Shown piece after piece: positions 26,683 to 34,866 of a stretch of 64,000 nt of DNA. A program made the position numbers and the translations under genes. The DNA lies in the NCBI RefSeq assembly GCF_001050135.1, contig NZ_CP012040.1:558001-622000 (forward strand), given 5' to 3'. Each line of letters begins with the position of its first letter. Positions within the stretch are counted from its first letter, which is position 1. The notes below the pieces were generated by a model, which worked only from the letters and a program-made list of their open reading frames with translations, ran no database searches and was not told the DNA's origin. Source of the stretch: Cyclobacterium amurskyense (GTDB lineage: Bacteria > Bacteroidota > Bacteroidia > Cytophagales > Cyclobacteriaceae).

Positions 26683-27824
26683 TTTTTTTTTGCTTCTCCA
26701 CTAGCAACAGCGGCAAGAGAAATGGCATGTGGAAGTTTAGCTAACTTCATCAACACCAACTCCACATGTAGCCTTTGGTTTTTGCTGGCTTTGTAGGAAA
26801 GGTCTGCCTGATTGCAAATACTTAATGCAGACAACAAAAAAGAATATGGGCTTTTTGCAGATTGCTCTACGTACCTTGATTTGGCTGTTTCCGAAACCTG
26901 AAGCAATACAGCTGTATCAGGATCCTTACAAACCATCAATTCTCTAAGGTGCTCACTAAGTCCTACAAGGAAATTATGGCCATCAAAACCTTTTTTAAGA
27001 ATCTCGTCAAAAATCAATAAAGCCTTGGATATGCTTTCCTCTAAAAGTGCTTCTGTTACTTTAAAGTAGTAATCATAATCAAGAACATGTAGATTGTTTA
27101 TGGTCTCCTGATAAGTTACTTTTTTGCCGGCCGAAAAAGTGACAATCAAGTCATATATAGAAAGTGCATCTCGAAGGGCACCATCCGCCTTGGTTGCAAT
27201 CAACCTCAAGGCCTCGGTTTCATAATCTACGCCCTCTTCTTTTGAAATGTATTCCAAATGCTGGCTAATGTCCTGTATCTGTATCCTGTTAAAGTCGAAA
27301 ATCTGACAACGGGAGAGAATAGTAGGTATTATCTTATGTTTCTCTGTGGTAGCGAGAATAAATATAGCATGTTTGGGAGGCTCCTCTAATGTTTTCAAAA
27401 AGGCATTGAAGGCCTGGGTGGAAAGCATGTGAACCTCATCAATAATATATACCTTGTATTTACCTTTCTGAGGCACATACCTGACTTGGTCTACAAGATT
27501 TCGAATATCATCAACGGTATTATTTGAAGCTGCATCTAGCTCGTGAACATTAAAAGAGCTATTGGAATTGAAAGCGGTACATGAACTGCATTCATTGCAA
27601 GCTTCACCATTGTCCTGACGATTCTCACAATTTATTGTTTTGGCCAATATTCTGGCACAGGTAGTTTTACCTACTCCACGGGGACCACAAAACAAAAACG
27701 CCTGGGCTAAATGCTCATTTTTTATCGCATTCTTTAAAGTTGTGGTAATATGGCTTTGCCCCACCACACTCTTAAAGTCCGAGGGTCTGTATTTTCTGGC
27801 AGAAACAACAAAATTTTCCATCAC
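26676..27824 (-). CDS. dnaX: DNA polymerase III clamp-loader subunit, gamma form
   Basis: 382 residues in the zero frame, ending AKKKA just after the A10 run. It carries the AAA+ module: Walker A GPRGVGKT (47-54), a Cys cluster (NCEN...CNECSSC) for zinc, DEVHMLS as Walker B, and sensor 1 (ILATTEKHKIIPTILSRCQ). The collar domain runs to about 370. It loads the beta clamp on DNA. The zero-frame product lacks the polymerase-binding tail, as E. coli gamma does. The first two codons are both ATG. Confidence 0.95.
   Translation of the reverse strand: MMENFVVSARKYRPSDFKSVVGQSHITTTLKNAIKNEHLAQAFLFCGPRGVGKTTCARILAKTINCENRQDNGEACNECSSCTAFNSNSSFNVHELDAASNNTVDDIRNLVDQVRYVPQKGKYKVYIIDEVHMLSTQAFNAFLKTLEEPPKHAIFILATTEKHKIIPTILSRCQIFDFNRIQIQDISQHLEYISKEEGVDYETEALRLIATKADGALRDALSIYDLIVTFSAGKKVTYQETINNLHVLDYDYYFKVTEALLEESISKALLIFDEILKKGFDGHNFLVGLSEHLRELMVCKDPDTAVLLQVSETAKSRYVEQSAKSPYSFLLSALSICNQADLSYKASKNQRLHVELVLMKLAKLPHAISLAAVASGEAKKKA
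26682..26691 (-). promoter_or_regulatory. A10 slippery run in dnaX (programmed frameshift or transcriptional slippage)
   Basis: On the coding strand the context is GCA AAA AAA AAA GCC TAG. A GTGGAG Shine-Dalgarno-like sequence lies a few bases upstream, and AGCCT / AGGCT can form a small stem after the run. Slipping back one base replaces GCC TAG with AGC CTA and opens the tau frame. E. coli (A AAA AAG) and Thermus (A9) dnaX use comparable sites. Confidence 0.7.
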
Positions 27825-28041
27825 CGCAATTTATAAAATTAATCGAACTTAAAACTCCTTGTGCTTCCTTTTTAGCTCCCTCTCTTCGCTAACCTACTGG
27901 AAATATGGGCATTTAAATATTTTTGAGTTATAAAAGTCTTTAAAAATCCCAAATATCAGTTAGTCCCCTAAAAATCAATCGAATCAATAAGAAAGGCATA
28001 ATGAAAACAATGGCTATTCGATTGCATCAACTATTTCAGGC

Positions 28042-28902
28042 TTAACCCAATTCAGGCCCAGTTATTAAATAATAGTTTTCAACAGTTCCTTTTGCAGCAT
28101 TTGGGGGGATGAACATTCTGATCAACTCCCGCTGTTTGCTAAAACCGCACTTTTCAAGCCATGGATTTAAATTTGCATGATGCTCAGCCAAGTCCAAAAC
28201 AAGATCACGATCATAAAAATGCGCTAAAGCCTTACTGATAAGAACCTGAGCAACCTTGTCATTTGTGGCAACCAAGGGGCCAAATTGCAAAAACTTACTT
28301 CCCGGACGGCAAAACATAAACCCCTCTATCTCTTGGTCCCGTTTTACCATAAAAGCTCCATTTGGGAAATTAGCAAACAACTGCTGCAAAACCTCTTCCC
28401 TGTCTGCACCAAACACCTTTTTATCATAAGATAAAATTGCCTCAAAATCTTCTTCTTCAATTTTAAGTACCTCTTCAGTAGGAAAGCCCCAAATTTGGGA
28501 TTTTCCTTGTGGTCTTACCCATCTAAAAAGAGAATATTCTTTGACAAAGCCCAATTGTTCATAGACCATTTGCCCTGCAGGTGTAGCGTCAAGTTTGATG
28601 GTTTGATTAGTCCCTAAACGCTGAATAACTTCCCGCATTAGTTTTTTACTTATGCCCTTCCTTCTGTACATTCGGTCCACGAGCATCATTCCAATCCAGG
28701 CAAGTTTACCTTTATAAGAAAAAGAACAAACGGTGCCTACCACCTTGTCATCGGCAATAACGACAAGGCACAAGTCAGGATTATTCGTCAAAAACAACTC
28801 CCAATCAAATCTGGTTTGATTCCAACCTTCTTCTGATTTAAGTCTCATTGCATCATTCAGGTCCTCGACCTGCATTTCCCTTATATAAAATTCTGAATCC
28901 AT
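28042..28902 (-). CDS. GNAT-family N-acetyltransferase, two-domain
   Basis: 286 residues. The N-terminal GNAT domain (about 5-130) has the acetyl-CoA loop MYRRKGISKKLMREV and QMVYEQLGF. The second part (about 140-286) is GNAT-like (GAFMVKRDQEIEGFMFCRPGSKFLQFGPLVA), as in the GNAT/acetyltransf_18 tandem group. The substrate is unknown. It stands alone, divergent from the DUF5687/ABC pair, with 133 bp between their starts. Confidence 0.85.
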   Translation of the reverse strand: MDSEFYIREMQVEDLNDAMRLKSEEGWNQTRFDWELFLTNNPDLCLVVIADDKVVGTVCSFSYKGKLAWIGMMLVDRMYRRKGISKKLMREVIQRLGTNQTIKLDATPAGQMVYEQLGFVKEYSLFRWVRPQGKSQIWGFPTEEVLKIEEEDFEAILSYDKKVFGADREEVLQQLFANFPNGAFMVKRDQEIEGFMFCRPGSKFLQFGPLVATNDKVAQVLISKALAHFYDRDLVLDLAEHHANLNPWLEKCGFSKQRELIRMFIPPNAAKGTVENYYLITGPELG

Positions 28903-29035
28903 ATTTTTTATTCATCTTAAAATGAAATATAAACCAGTAAACTGGAATAATTAACTGCATTTGGGGAATTTTTTCATATTTTAGAAAATCTAACCGACTG
29001 AATTTTACAAAAACCCAATTAACCCTGTTATCTAT

Positions 29036-30523
29036 ATGGTGAAAACCCTGATAAAACTAGAGGCGCTAAAAAGGATACGAAGCACTTCTTTTGCTAGAAG
29101 CTTGACCATTGGCATATTTATATTACTTATAGGAGTTTTATTACTGGGCTACTTACTCCTTTTCGGCTTGTTTCTTAACAAGATCATTACCGAAGTATTG
29201 GAAAAACCAGATGCCATAAATTTCATCAACAGTAACCTGCTTTACTTTTTTTTACTGGAGCTAATTTACCGCTATTTTATTCAACAGCTTCCTGTCATCA
29301 ACTTGGAAAACTACCTTCATTTACCTATTCCCAAGTCCACTATCGTTCACTTCTTATTGGTTTGTAGCTTTATATCTCCATTAAACATCATTGCCTTACT
29401 CTTATTCGGACCATTTGCTTTTATAGAGCTGAAAGCTACTTTTGGCCCTACTCCTGCCTTTGTTTGGTTAGGAGCAATTCTTCTCACCAGCTGGTCTATA
29501 CATTGGTTCGTCCTCTGGTTCAAACAGCGTTTTGAGGACAGCCTTATTGGCACTTTGGTCGTTTTTAGCGCCCTATTGCTTAGCATAGGGTCAAGCTATT
29601 TTGGACTTTATGATTTAGGCGCTTTTTTTGAACCAGTATTCACCTTTGCACTGGAAAATCCCGCTCCCATATTTCTTTTAATGGCCGCATTAATTTTAAG
29701 CTATTTTCTGTGCTTTGCCTTCTATAGACAAAATGCTTATTTAGAAGAACTTTCCGAAGGTGATCATCTACAATTTGCCAACCAGAACTTGGGCTTTTTA
29801 TCAAAATTTGGGCTTGCAGGTGAAATGGCAAATTTGGAATGGAAGTTAATCATCCGACACAAAAAGAGCCGAACCTTCCTTACCTTATGTTTATTGTTCC
29901 TCCTTTATGGATTGATTTTTTATAACAACCCTGCTTATTTAAAAGAAACGGGATTCAATTATTTATTCATATTTGTCGGGACTTTTATAACAGGGATATT
30001 CATGCTTCAATATGGGCAATTGTTCCTAAGTTGGAACTCTCCTACTTTTGATTTCTATGTACACCAGAAAAATGGATTAAGGGCCTTGGTAAAGGGCAAA
30101 TACCTCCTGTTTACAGGGATTTCCTTTATCTGTTTTATCCTCTCCGTACCCTATGTTTATTTTGGATGGGATGTATTGCTCATTCATTTGGCCACTTTTC
30201 TATTCAATATGGGAGTTACCATTCATCTGGTAATTTACATGGCACTATGGAAACCAAAACCGATGAACCTCCACAAAGGATCTGTATTTAATTATGAAGG
30301 CATGGGACTCTCCCAATTCTTAATGATCATTCCACTAGTAGCAGTACCTTATGCAGTATTCCTTCCTGTAGCCTATTTATTCGGAGATTATTCCGGATTA
30401 CTTGCATTGGCCGTTATAGGCGGATTTGGATTGCTCATATTCCCAATGATCTCTACTAAAATGGCTGATGCCGTAGTGGATAGAAAATATGAAATTTCAG
30501 CATCATTTCGTCAAGAGATATGA
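29036..30523 (+). CDS. DUF5687 family ABC exporter membrane protein
   Basis: 495 residues with about ten to twelve membrane helices. The start LEALKRIRSTSFARSLTIGI and the central LEWKLIIRHKKSRTFL are the two basic amphipathic segments of this Bacteroidota family. It overlaps the ATPase gene at 30520 by 4 bp (ATGA), so it is very probably the membrane half of an ABC-2-like exporter. The substrate is not visible. Confidence 0.88.
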   Translation: MVKTLIKLEALKRIRSTSFARSLTIGIFILLIGVLLLGYLLLFGLFLNKIITEVLEKPDAINFINSNLLYFFLLELIYRYFIQQLPVINLENYLHLPIPKSTIVHFLLVCSFISPLNIIALLLFGPFAFIELKATFGPTPAFVWLGAILLTSWSIHWFVLWFKQRFEDSLIGTLVVFSALLLSIGSSYFGLYDLGAFFEPVFTFALENPAPIFLLMAALILSYFLCFAFYRQNAYLEELSEGDHLQFANQNLGFLSKFGLAGEMANLEWKLIIRHKKSRTFLTLCLLFLLYGLIFYNNPAYLKETGFNYLFIFVGTFITGIFMLQYGQLFLSWNSPTFDFYVHQKNGLRALVKGKYLLFTGISFICFILSVPYVYFGWDVLLIHLATFLFNMGVTIHLVIYMALWKPKPMNLHKGSVFNYEGMGLSQFLMIIPLVAVPYAVFLPVAYLFGDYSGLLALAVIGGFGLLIFPMISTKMADAVVDRKYEISASFRQEI

Positions 30524-31218
30524 TTAAAATAGAAGCATTAAAAAAAATATACGGCACAACCACCGTTTTAGATATTCCAGCACTTACCATTCCTAAAAGT
30601 CAATGTATAGGCTTGGTAGGAAACAATGGTGCTGGCAAAACTACATTGTTTCGTGTAATGCTAGACTTAGTAAGGGCTACTGAGGGGGCCGTGACTGTGG
30701 ATGAAGAGGAAGTAAGTCAAGGCGAACAGTGGAAAACCAAGGTGGGCGCCTACCTGGATGAAAACATGCTACTTTCCTACTTAAGCCCCGATGAGTACTT
30801 CAATGCCCTGAGAAAAATATATCGTTTATCCAAGGAAGACTTACAATTACATTTGGAGAAATTCACTGACTTTTTTAATGGTGAAATATTAGAGTCCAAA
30901 AAATACATCAGGGATCTGTCCAAAGGCAATATCAAAAAAGTGGGCATTGCTGCGGCACTGCTAGGAAAGCCGGAGGCAGTTTTGCTGGATGAGCCTTTTG
31001 AAAACCTAGACCCAAGCTCTCAGATCAGGTTGAAAAAATTAATTTTAAAGGAAAAAGAAGACAACCTGGTAACTTTTTTAATCTCAAGCCATGACCTTAA
31101 CCATGTGGCTGAAATTTGCGAAAGAATTGTGCTACTCGAAAAAGGCAAAATAATCAAGGACTTAGAAGACAAAAGCCATATGGCAGAAGAGTTAAACAAT
31201 TATTTTAATGTCGGCTAA
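30520..31218 (+). CDS. ABC transporter ATP-binding protein
   Basis: 232 residues, a single nucleotide-binding domain. Walker A GNNGAGKT, signature-like LSKGNIKKVGIAAAL, Walker B AVLLDEPFENLD and the H-loop SSHDLNH are present. The signature is LSKGN instead of LSGGQ, as often in ABC-2-type exporters. It partners with the DUF5687 membrane protein through a 4-bp overlap. The pair is followed at once by a MITE-like repeat. Confidence 0.93.
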   Translation: MIKIEALKKIYGTTTVLDIPALTIPKSQCIGLVGNNGAGKTTLFRVMLDLVRATEGAVTVDEEEVSQGEQWKTKVGAYLDENMLLSYLSPDEYFNALRKIYRLSKEDLQLHLEKFTDFFNGEILESKKYIRDLSKGNIKKVGIAAALLGKPEAVLLDEPFENLDPSSQIRLKKLILKEKEDNLVTFLISSHDLNHVAEICERIVLLEKGKIIKDLEDKSHMAEELNNYFNVG

Positions 31219-31245
31219 CTACAAGTTTTAATAGAGTAAAAACGC

Positions 31246-31442
31246 TTTAACCCGAAATATGCAATAGACATTCTATTACGTGCTGAAATCGCTTTAAAAT
31301 CAGCCACTTCGTTGCTGTTTTCAATTTCACCATAGCGGTGCTATGCTAAAATATCCAAACAGTCTGATTTTCTTGCGATTGTAACACTTCCCGTAAACAC
31401 GGGACAGGCTATTACGAATCCTATTACATAATCCGGGTTTAA
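31246..31442 (+). repeat. MITE-like element, copy 2 (about 197 bp)
   Basis: TTTAACCCGAAATATGCAAT left end and ATAATCCGGGTTTAAA right end, 28 bp after the ATPase stop. The interior is close to the copy at 60767, including CCCGT aaac ACGGG. The rest of the gap to 31636 holds nothing recognisable other than the next promoter region. Confidence 0.8.
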
Positions 31443-31636
31443 AAATTATCTCTTGTTATCCATAGTCAATTGAAACAGTAAGCGGCTCTCTGACCCTAGG
31501 GGTTGGTCAATTTGTTTCAGCGAAAAGGCCTCAGTAGTAAAGCTATCCTCTCTTTATAGTAAGATTATAGAATTGCCTTTGCCTATTTTCGGTTAAATTG
31601 GTTTAATTTACGCTTTCAATTGAAACCAGAAAACCT

Positions 31637-32872
31637 ATGGCAACAACAGATAATCCCAATAGGAGAAACTTCATAAAAAAGACAGCCTTGGGTTCAATGG
31701 CTGCGCTATTGGGCACCAAAATCGTCTATGCACTTCCTGAAAACTACACCCCTGTGGCACTTGAACAGGACAATGATCCTGGCAAACTTTTTGGGAAGCA
31801 TAAGGACATGATTGTATTAAATAACAAGCCCTGGAATGTGGAATCCAGAGCCCACTTATTGGATGATGCAGTCACCCCTGCCGATAAAATGTTCATCAGG
31901 AACAATGGCTTGATTCCCGAAAAAATAGACCCAGAAAAATGGACCTTGACCATAAAAGGAGAGGCCATAACAAAAGAAAAAACTTACACCCTTCAAGAAC
32001 TTAAGACAAAATTCCCTGTCCACACCTATCAACTCGTCCTCGAATGTGGGGGAAATGGCAGAAAAGAGTATTATCCACCCGCCAAGGGAAATCAATGGTC
32101 ATTGGGAGCTGTATCTTGTGCCAAGTGGACAGGTATTAGGCTGAAAGACTTATTGAAAGACGCGGGCATAAATGACAATGCCGTTTATGTGGGCTACCAT
32201 GGTGCTGACAAACACATCAGTCGTGACCCAAACAAGCAGCCTATATCAAGAGGAATTCCCATTAGCAAAGCCATGGACGATTACACCATTATAGCATTTG
32301 CTATGAATGGAGAGGATATACCTATAGCCCATGGACATCCTCTGCGATTAATTGCATCTGGGTTCCCTGCTTCTGTTTCAGGAAAATGGCTGGAAGGCTT
32401 ATCCATAAGAGACAAAGTTCATGATGGTGAGAAAATGGCAGCTCCCTCCTATTCAATCCCCAAATTACCAGTAGAACCTGGTGCTGAGGTGAAAAACGAG
32501 GACATGAAAATCATTGAAAGCATGCCTGTAAAATCTCTGGTTTCCTACCCTAAATCAGGGGCAATAATAAAACCAAATCAGGCTCTGGAAATCAGAGGTC
32601 ATGCATGGACAGGTGCTGAGCATATCACTAAGGTGGAGTACAGCATTGACTTTGGAGCCACCTGGCATGCTTGCAACCTTGAAAAAGCAGCAAACCGTTA
32701 TTCTTGGCAACATTTTAAAGCCAAAATAAATTTCCCTCAGGAAGGTTACTATGAAGTTTGGGCAAAAGCTACGGACAACACAGGACTTAGCCAACCGATG
32801 GTTACACCAGGTTGGAACCCTAAAGGATACCTTAACAATGCTTGTCATAGAATTGCTATAAAAGTATCATAA
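31637..32872 (+). CDS. Sulfite oxidase-type molybdopterin enzyme (SorA-like)
   Basis: 411 residues. The N-terminus NRRNFIKKTALGSMAALLG is a Tat signal, so it is exported folded. The Mo-binding domain has the cysteine ligand C137 in LVLECGGNGRK and HGADKHISRD, HGHPLRLI and SGKWLEGL blocks. The C-terminal dimerisation domain (about 290-411) has ITKVEYSIDFGATW and GYYEVWAKATD. It has no heme domain; a cytochrome c gene starts 1 bp downstream, as in SorAB, so electrons from sulfite-to-sulfate oxidation probably go to that cytochrome. Confidence 0.93.
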   Translation: MATTDNPNRRNFIKKTALGSMAALLGTKIVYALPENYTPVALEQDNDPGKLFGKHKDMIVLNNKPWNVESRAHLLDDAVTPADKMFIRNNGLIPEKIDPEKWTLTIKGEAITKEKTYTLQELKTKFPVHTYQLVLECGGNGRKEYYPPAKGNQWSLGAVSCAKWTGIRLKDLLKDAGINDNAVYVGYHGADKHISRDPNKQPISRGIPISKAMDDYTIIAFAMNGEDIPIAHGHPLRLIASGFPASVSGKWLEGLSIRDKVHDGEKMAAPSYSIPKLPVEPGAEVKNEDMKIIESMPVKSLVSYPKSGAIIKPNQALEIRGHAWTGAEHITKVEYSIDFGATWHACNLEKAANRYSWQHFKAKINFPQEGYYEVWAKATDNTGLSQPMVTPGWNPKGYLNNACHRIAIKVS

Positions 32873-32873
32873 T

Positions 32874-33338
32874 ATGGGACAATTAACTGGAAAATTTAAA
32901 GCCATCGCTGCAACAATTCTAATTGTCCTAATTGCTATTGGAGCATACCTTTGGTCCGCCAAAGATCCTTCTCTAGCAGATGGGGAGTTTGTTAAAGCTG
33001 ATGCGCCAATTGAGGCGAATCCTTTGGACTCAGAGATAGAAAATGGCATACACCTACCCACTGGTTTGATTGCAGATGAAGGGTTAAATCTTGTAATAGC
33101 CAATTGCACGGCATGCCACTCTGCAAAACTGGTTACACAGAATCATGCCAACAGGGAGGGATGGAAAAAAATGATCAGGTGGATGCAAAGTTCCCAAAAC
33201 CTTTGGGATTTGGGAACACAAGAAGAGGTCATCCTTGATTACCTGTCTAAAAACTATGCCCCAGAGAGCTCCACCCAAAGCAATATGGGAAGAAGAGCAC
33301 CTCTGATGGACATAGAATGGTATGAACTGAAAAACTAA
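32874..33338 (+). CDS. Membrane-anchored monoheme cytochrome c (SorB-like)
   Basis: 154 residues. One N-terminal membrane helix (about 8-27), an acidic linker, then CTACH (C78, C81, H82) with likely axial methionines in MIRWMQSS. It is the probable electron acceptor of the sulfite oxidase 1 bp upstream, and passes electrons to the respiratory chain. Its stop is 1 bp from the convergent TolB-like stop, and its terminator lies inside that gene (33370). Confidence 0.9.
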   Translation: MGQLTGKFKAIAATILIVLIAIGAYLWSAKDPSLADGEFVKADAPIEANPLDSEIENGIHLPTGLIADEGLNLVIANCTACHSAKLVTQNHANREGWKKMIRWMQSSQNLWDLGTQEEVILDYLSKNYAPESSTQSNMGRRAPLMDIEWYELKN

Positions 33339-33339
33339 T

Positions 33340-34728
33340 TTATGGTCTTTCAGCCACAAATATTTGCGCATAGCCTTCAACATCTTTGTTGAAGGCTATT
33401 TTTTTACCTGTATTTGAATAGTTTATCGCATACGGTTTAGTTTCAAACTTGGGGCTAATAGCAAAAGCTTCTCCAGCATTTCCCTTCTTGTCTACGGTAT
33501 TGACATAAACCTGATTATCGCAAACATAGGCAAACTCTCTGGTTTTAGGATTCCACCTTACAGTACTCTGAACAGGAGTTGAATGAAAGGAAACCTGCTT
33601 GGGTTGCCCACCATTAACGGATATTAAAAACACCTGGTCAATCCCATTCTCATCTTTGGCCAGATAGCTTAAAAGCGCTCCATCCATTGAAGAGCTTACC
33701 CAGTGTCTGAATTCCGTAGTAACTCCCGGATATTTTTCATCTTCAGTGAATGTAACTCTTCTTGTTATGGCACCGGCTGGAGGCATGGGCATGGCCGTGG
33801 AAGTTCCCGCTAAAGGACCTTCCGGGCCTTCTACGTCTAAATCCTCTGGCACATCCACTATAAAGACCTCTGTAAGTTTCTTTCCATCTTTGGTCACAAG
33901 GTCACCAAGAAATGCCCTAGCCCTTTGCCAACTTCCATCTGGTTTCTGATAGCCATTATTACCTACCCACCAATCACTATAAGCCTTGCTGATTTCATCA
34001 CTTCCAGGCTTGGGGTTAGCCACTACTTTTACTACCAGCACGGAATACCATTCTCCCTGAAAATTTTCACCTTGACCAGATGTAATCTCTGGGCTTTTTT
34101 TATTTCTTTTGGACACCCCTACAGTCCTTAAATTATAGGTCTCTCCTGTTTTCTCTTCCAATTCTACCATAATGGCATCATTGTAGGTGTAACCTAACCA
34201 GTCACCATCCCCACTCCATTGATGCCTATGGGTACCTCCACGCAAAGCACCAGCAGTATAGGGCGCTATTATATCCCGGCTATCCATCCAGTAGGAGCTA
34301 TTATTTGATTCATTGACGATTCTCCCAACACGTCTATGCATGGCATAGGGCTTATCTTTACTTGCTGGAGGCAAACCATGAATAAAAACAAGCTCATTTT
34401 CTGTTGGATGATAACTCACCGCCCCTACACCTGGGCCATAATCATTGGCATTCTTGGTTTTATAAACGACTTTGGTGTTACCTGATGCAACATTTATCTT
34501 TTCAATAATGGCATTTTCTCCAATCCCCCCTTCATTAGGTCTGGTATCATAAACTATCCAGGCATCATCCGGAGAAAAATTCTGGTTATTGTCCATCGCA
34601 TGGTTCTTGGCTTGATTGGTCAATTGCTTAACCTTCCATATTTCCTGAGAAAAGAGTGTTGAGGTACTCATGATTAATAATACGGGTAAAAGCCAGTTAT
34701 TTAGTTTATTAAGGGTCATTTGCTTCAA
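33340..34728 (-). CDS. Secreted TolB/DUF3748-like beta-propeller protein
   Basis: 462 residues with a signal peptide (to about S27). WD/TolB-like repeats include QNFSPDDAWIVYDTRP, VSYHPTENELVFIHG, WSGDGDWLGYTYND, VRWNPKTREFAYVCDN and INYSNTGKKIAFNKD. The length and opening match the DUF3748 group often called 'biopolymer transporter Tol'. There is no catalytic motif; it probably binds a ligand or protein in the periplasm. Monocistronic. Confidence 0.82.
   Translation of the reverse strand: MKQMTLNKLNNWLLPVLLIMSTSTLFSQEIWKVKQLTNQAKNHAMDNNQNFSPDDAWIVYDTRPNEGGIGENAIIEKINVASGNTKVVYKTKNANDYGPGVGAVSYHPTENELVFIHGLPPASKDKPYAMHRRVGRIVNESNNSSYWMDSRDIIAPYTAGALRGGTHRHQWSGDGDWLGYTYNDAIMVELEEKTGETYNLRTVGVSKRNKKSPEITSGQGENFQGEWYSVLVVKVVANPKPGSDEISKAYSDWWVGNNGYQKPDGSWQRARAFLGDLVTKDGKKLTEVFIVDVPEDLDVEGPEGPLAGTSTAMPMPPAGAITRRVTFTEDEKYPGVTTEFRHWVSSSMDGALLSYLAKDENGIDQVFLISVNGGQPKQVSFHSTPVQSTVRWNPKTREFAYVCDNQVYVNTVDKKGNAGEAFAISPKFETKPYAINYSNTGKKIAFNKDVEGYAQIFVAERP
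33370..33405 (+). terminator. Terminator of the sulfite oxidase operon inside the convergent gene
   Basis: 12-bp perfect stem ATAGCCTTCAAC / GTTGAAGGCTAT, 6-base loop, then seven Ts (33399-33405). It lies within the last codons of the TolB-like gene, where it encodes part of NKDVEGYAQ on the other strand. Confidence 0.85.
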
Positions 34729-34784
34729 ATATTGAAATTAAGATTTCTAATATACGTCAGAAAGACCAATTTGTACCATTATTT

Positions 34785-34815
34785 TATGCCTTCTAAAGGC
34801 ATAGTCTCTTTTTTA
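34785..34815 (+). terminator. Terminator-like hairpin upstream of the GH31 gene
   Basis: TATGCCTT cta AAGGCATA followed by a T-rich tract (34809-34815), located between the divergent TolB-like and GH31 starts. It could attenuate GH31 transcription if the promoter lies before it; otherwise it is an insulator. Confidence 0.35.
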
Positions 34816-34866
34816 TCTAACTTATTTTATTAATATTTCTATCTGATTGACATTAATTTTAAAGCC

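Noticed and set aside
26098..27824. dnaX as a simple pseudogene or assembly error
   Set aside because: The change falls exactly on an A10 run with upstream GTGGAG, the downstream frame is fully open and tau-like, and dnaX is essential. A sequencing error in the run cannot be fully excluded.
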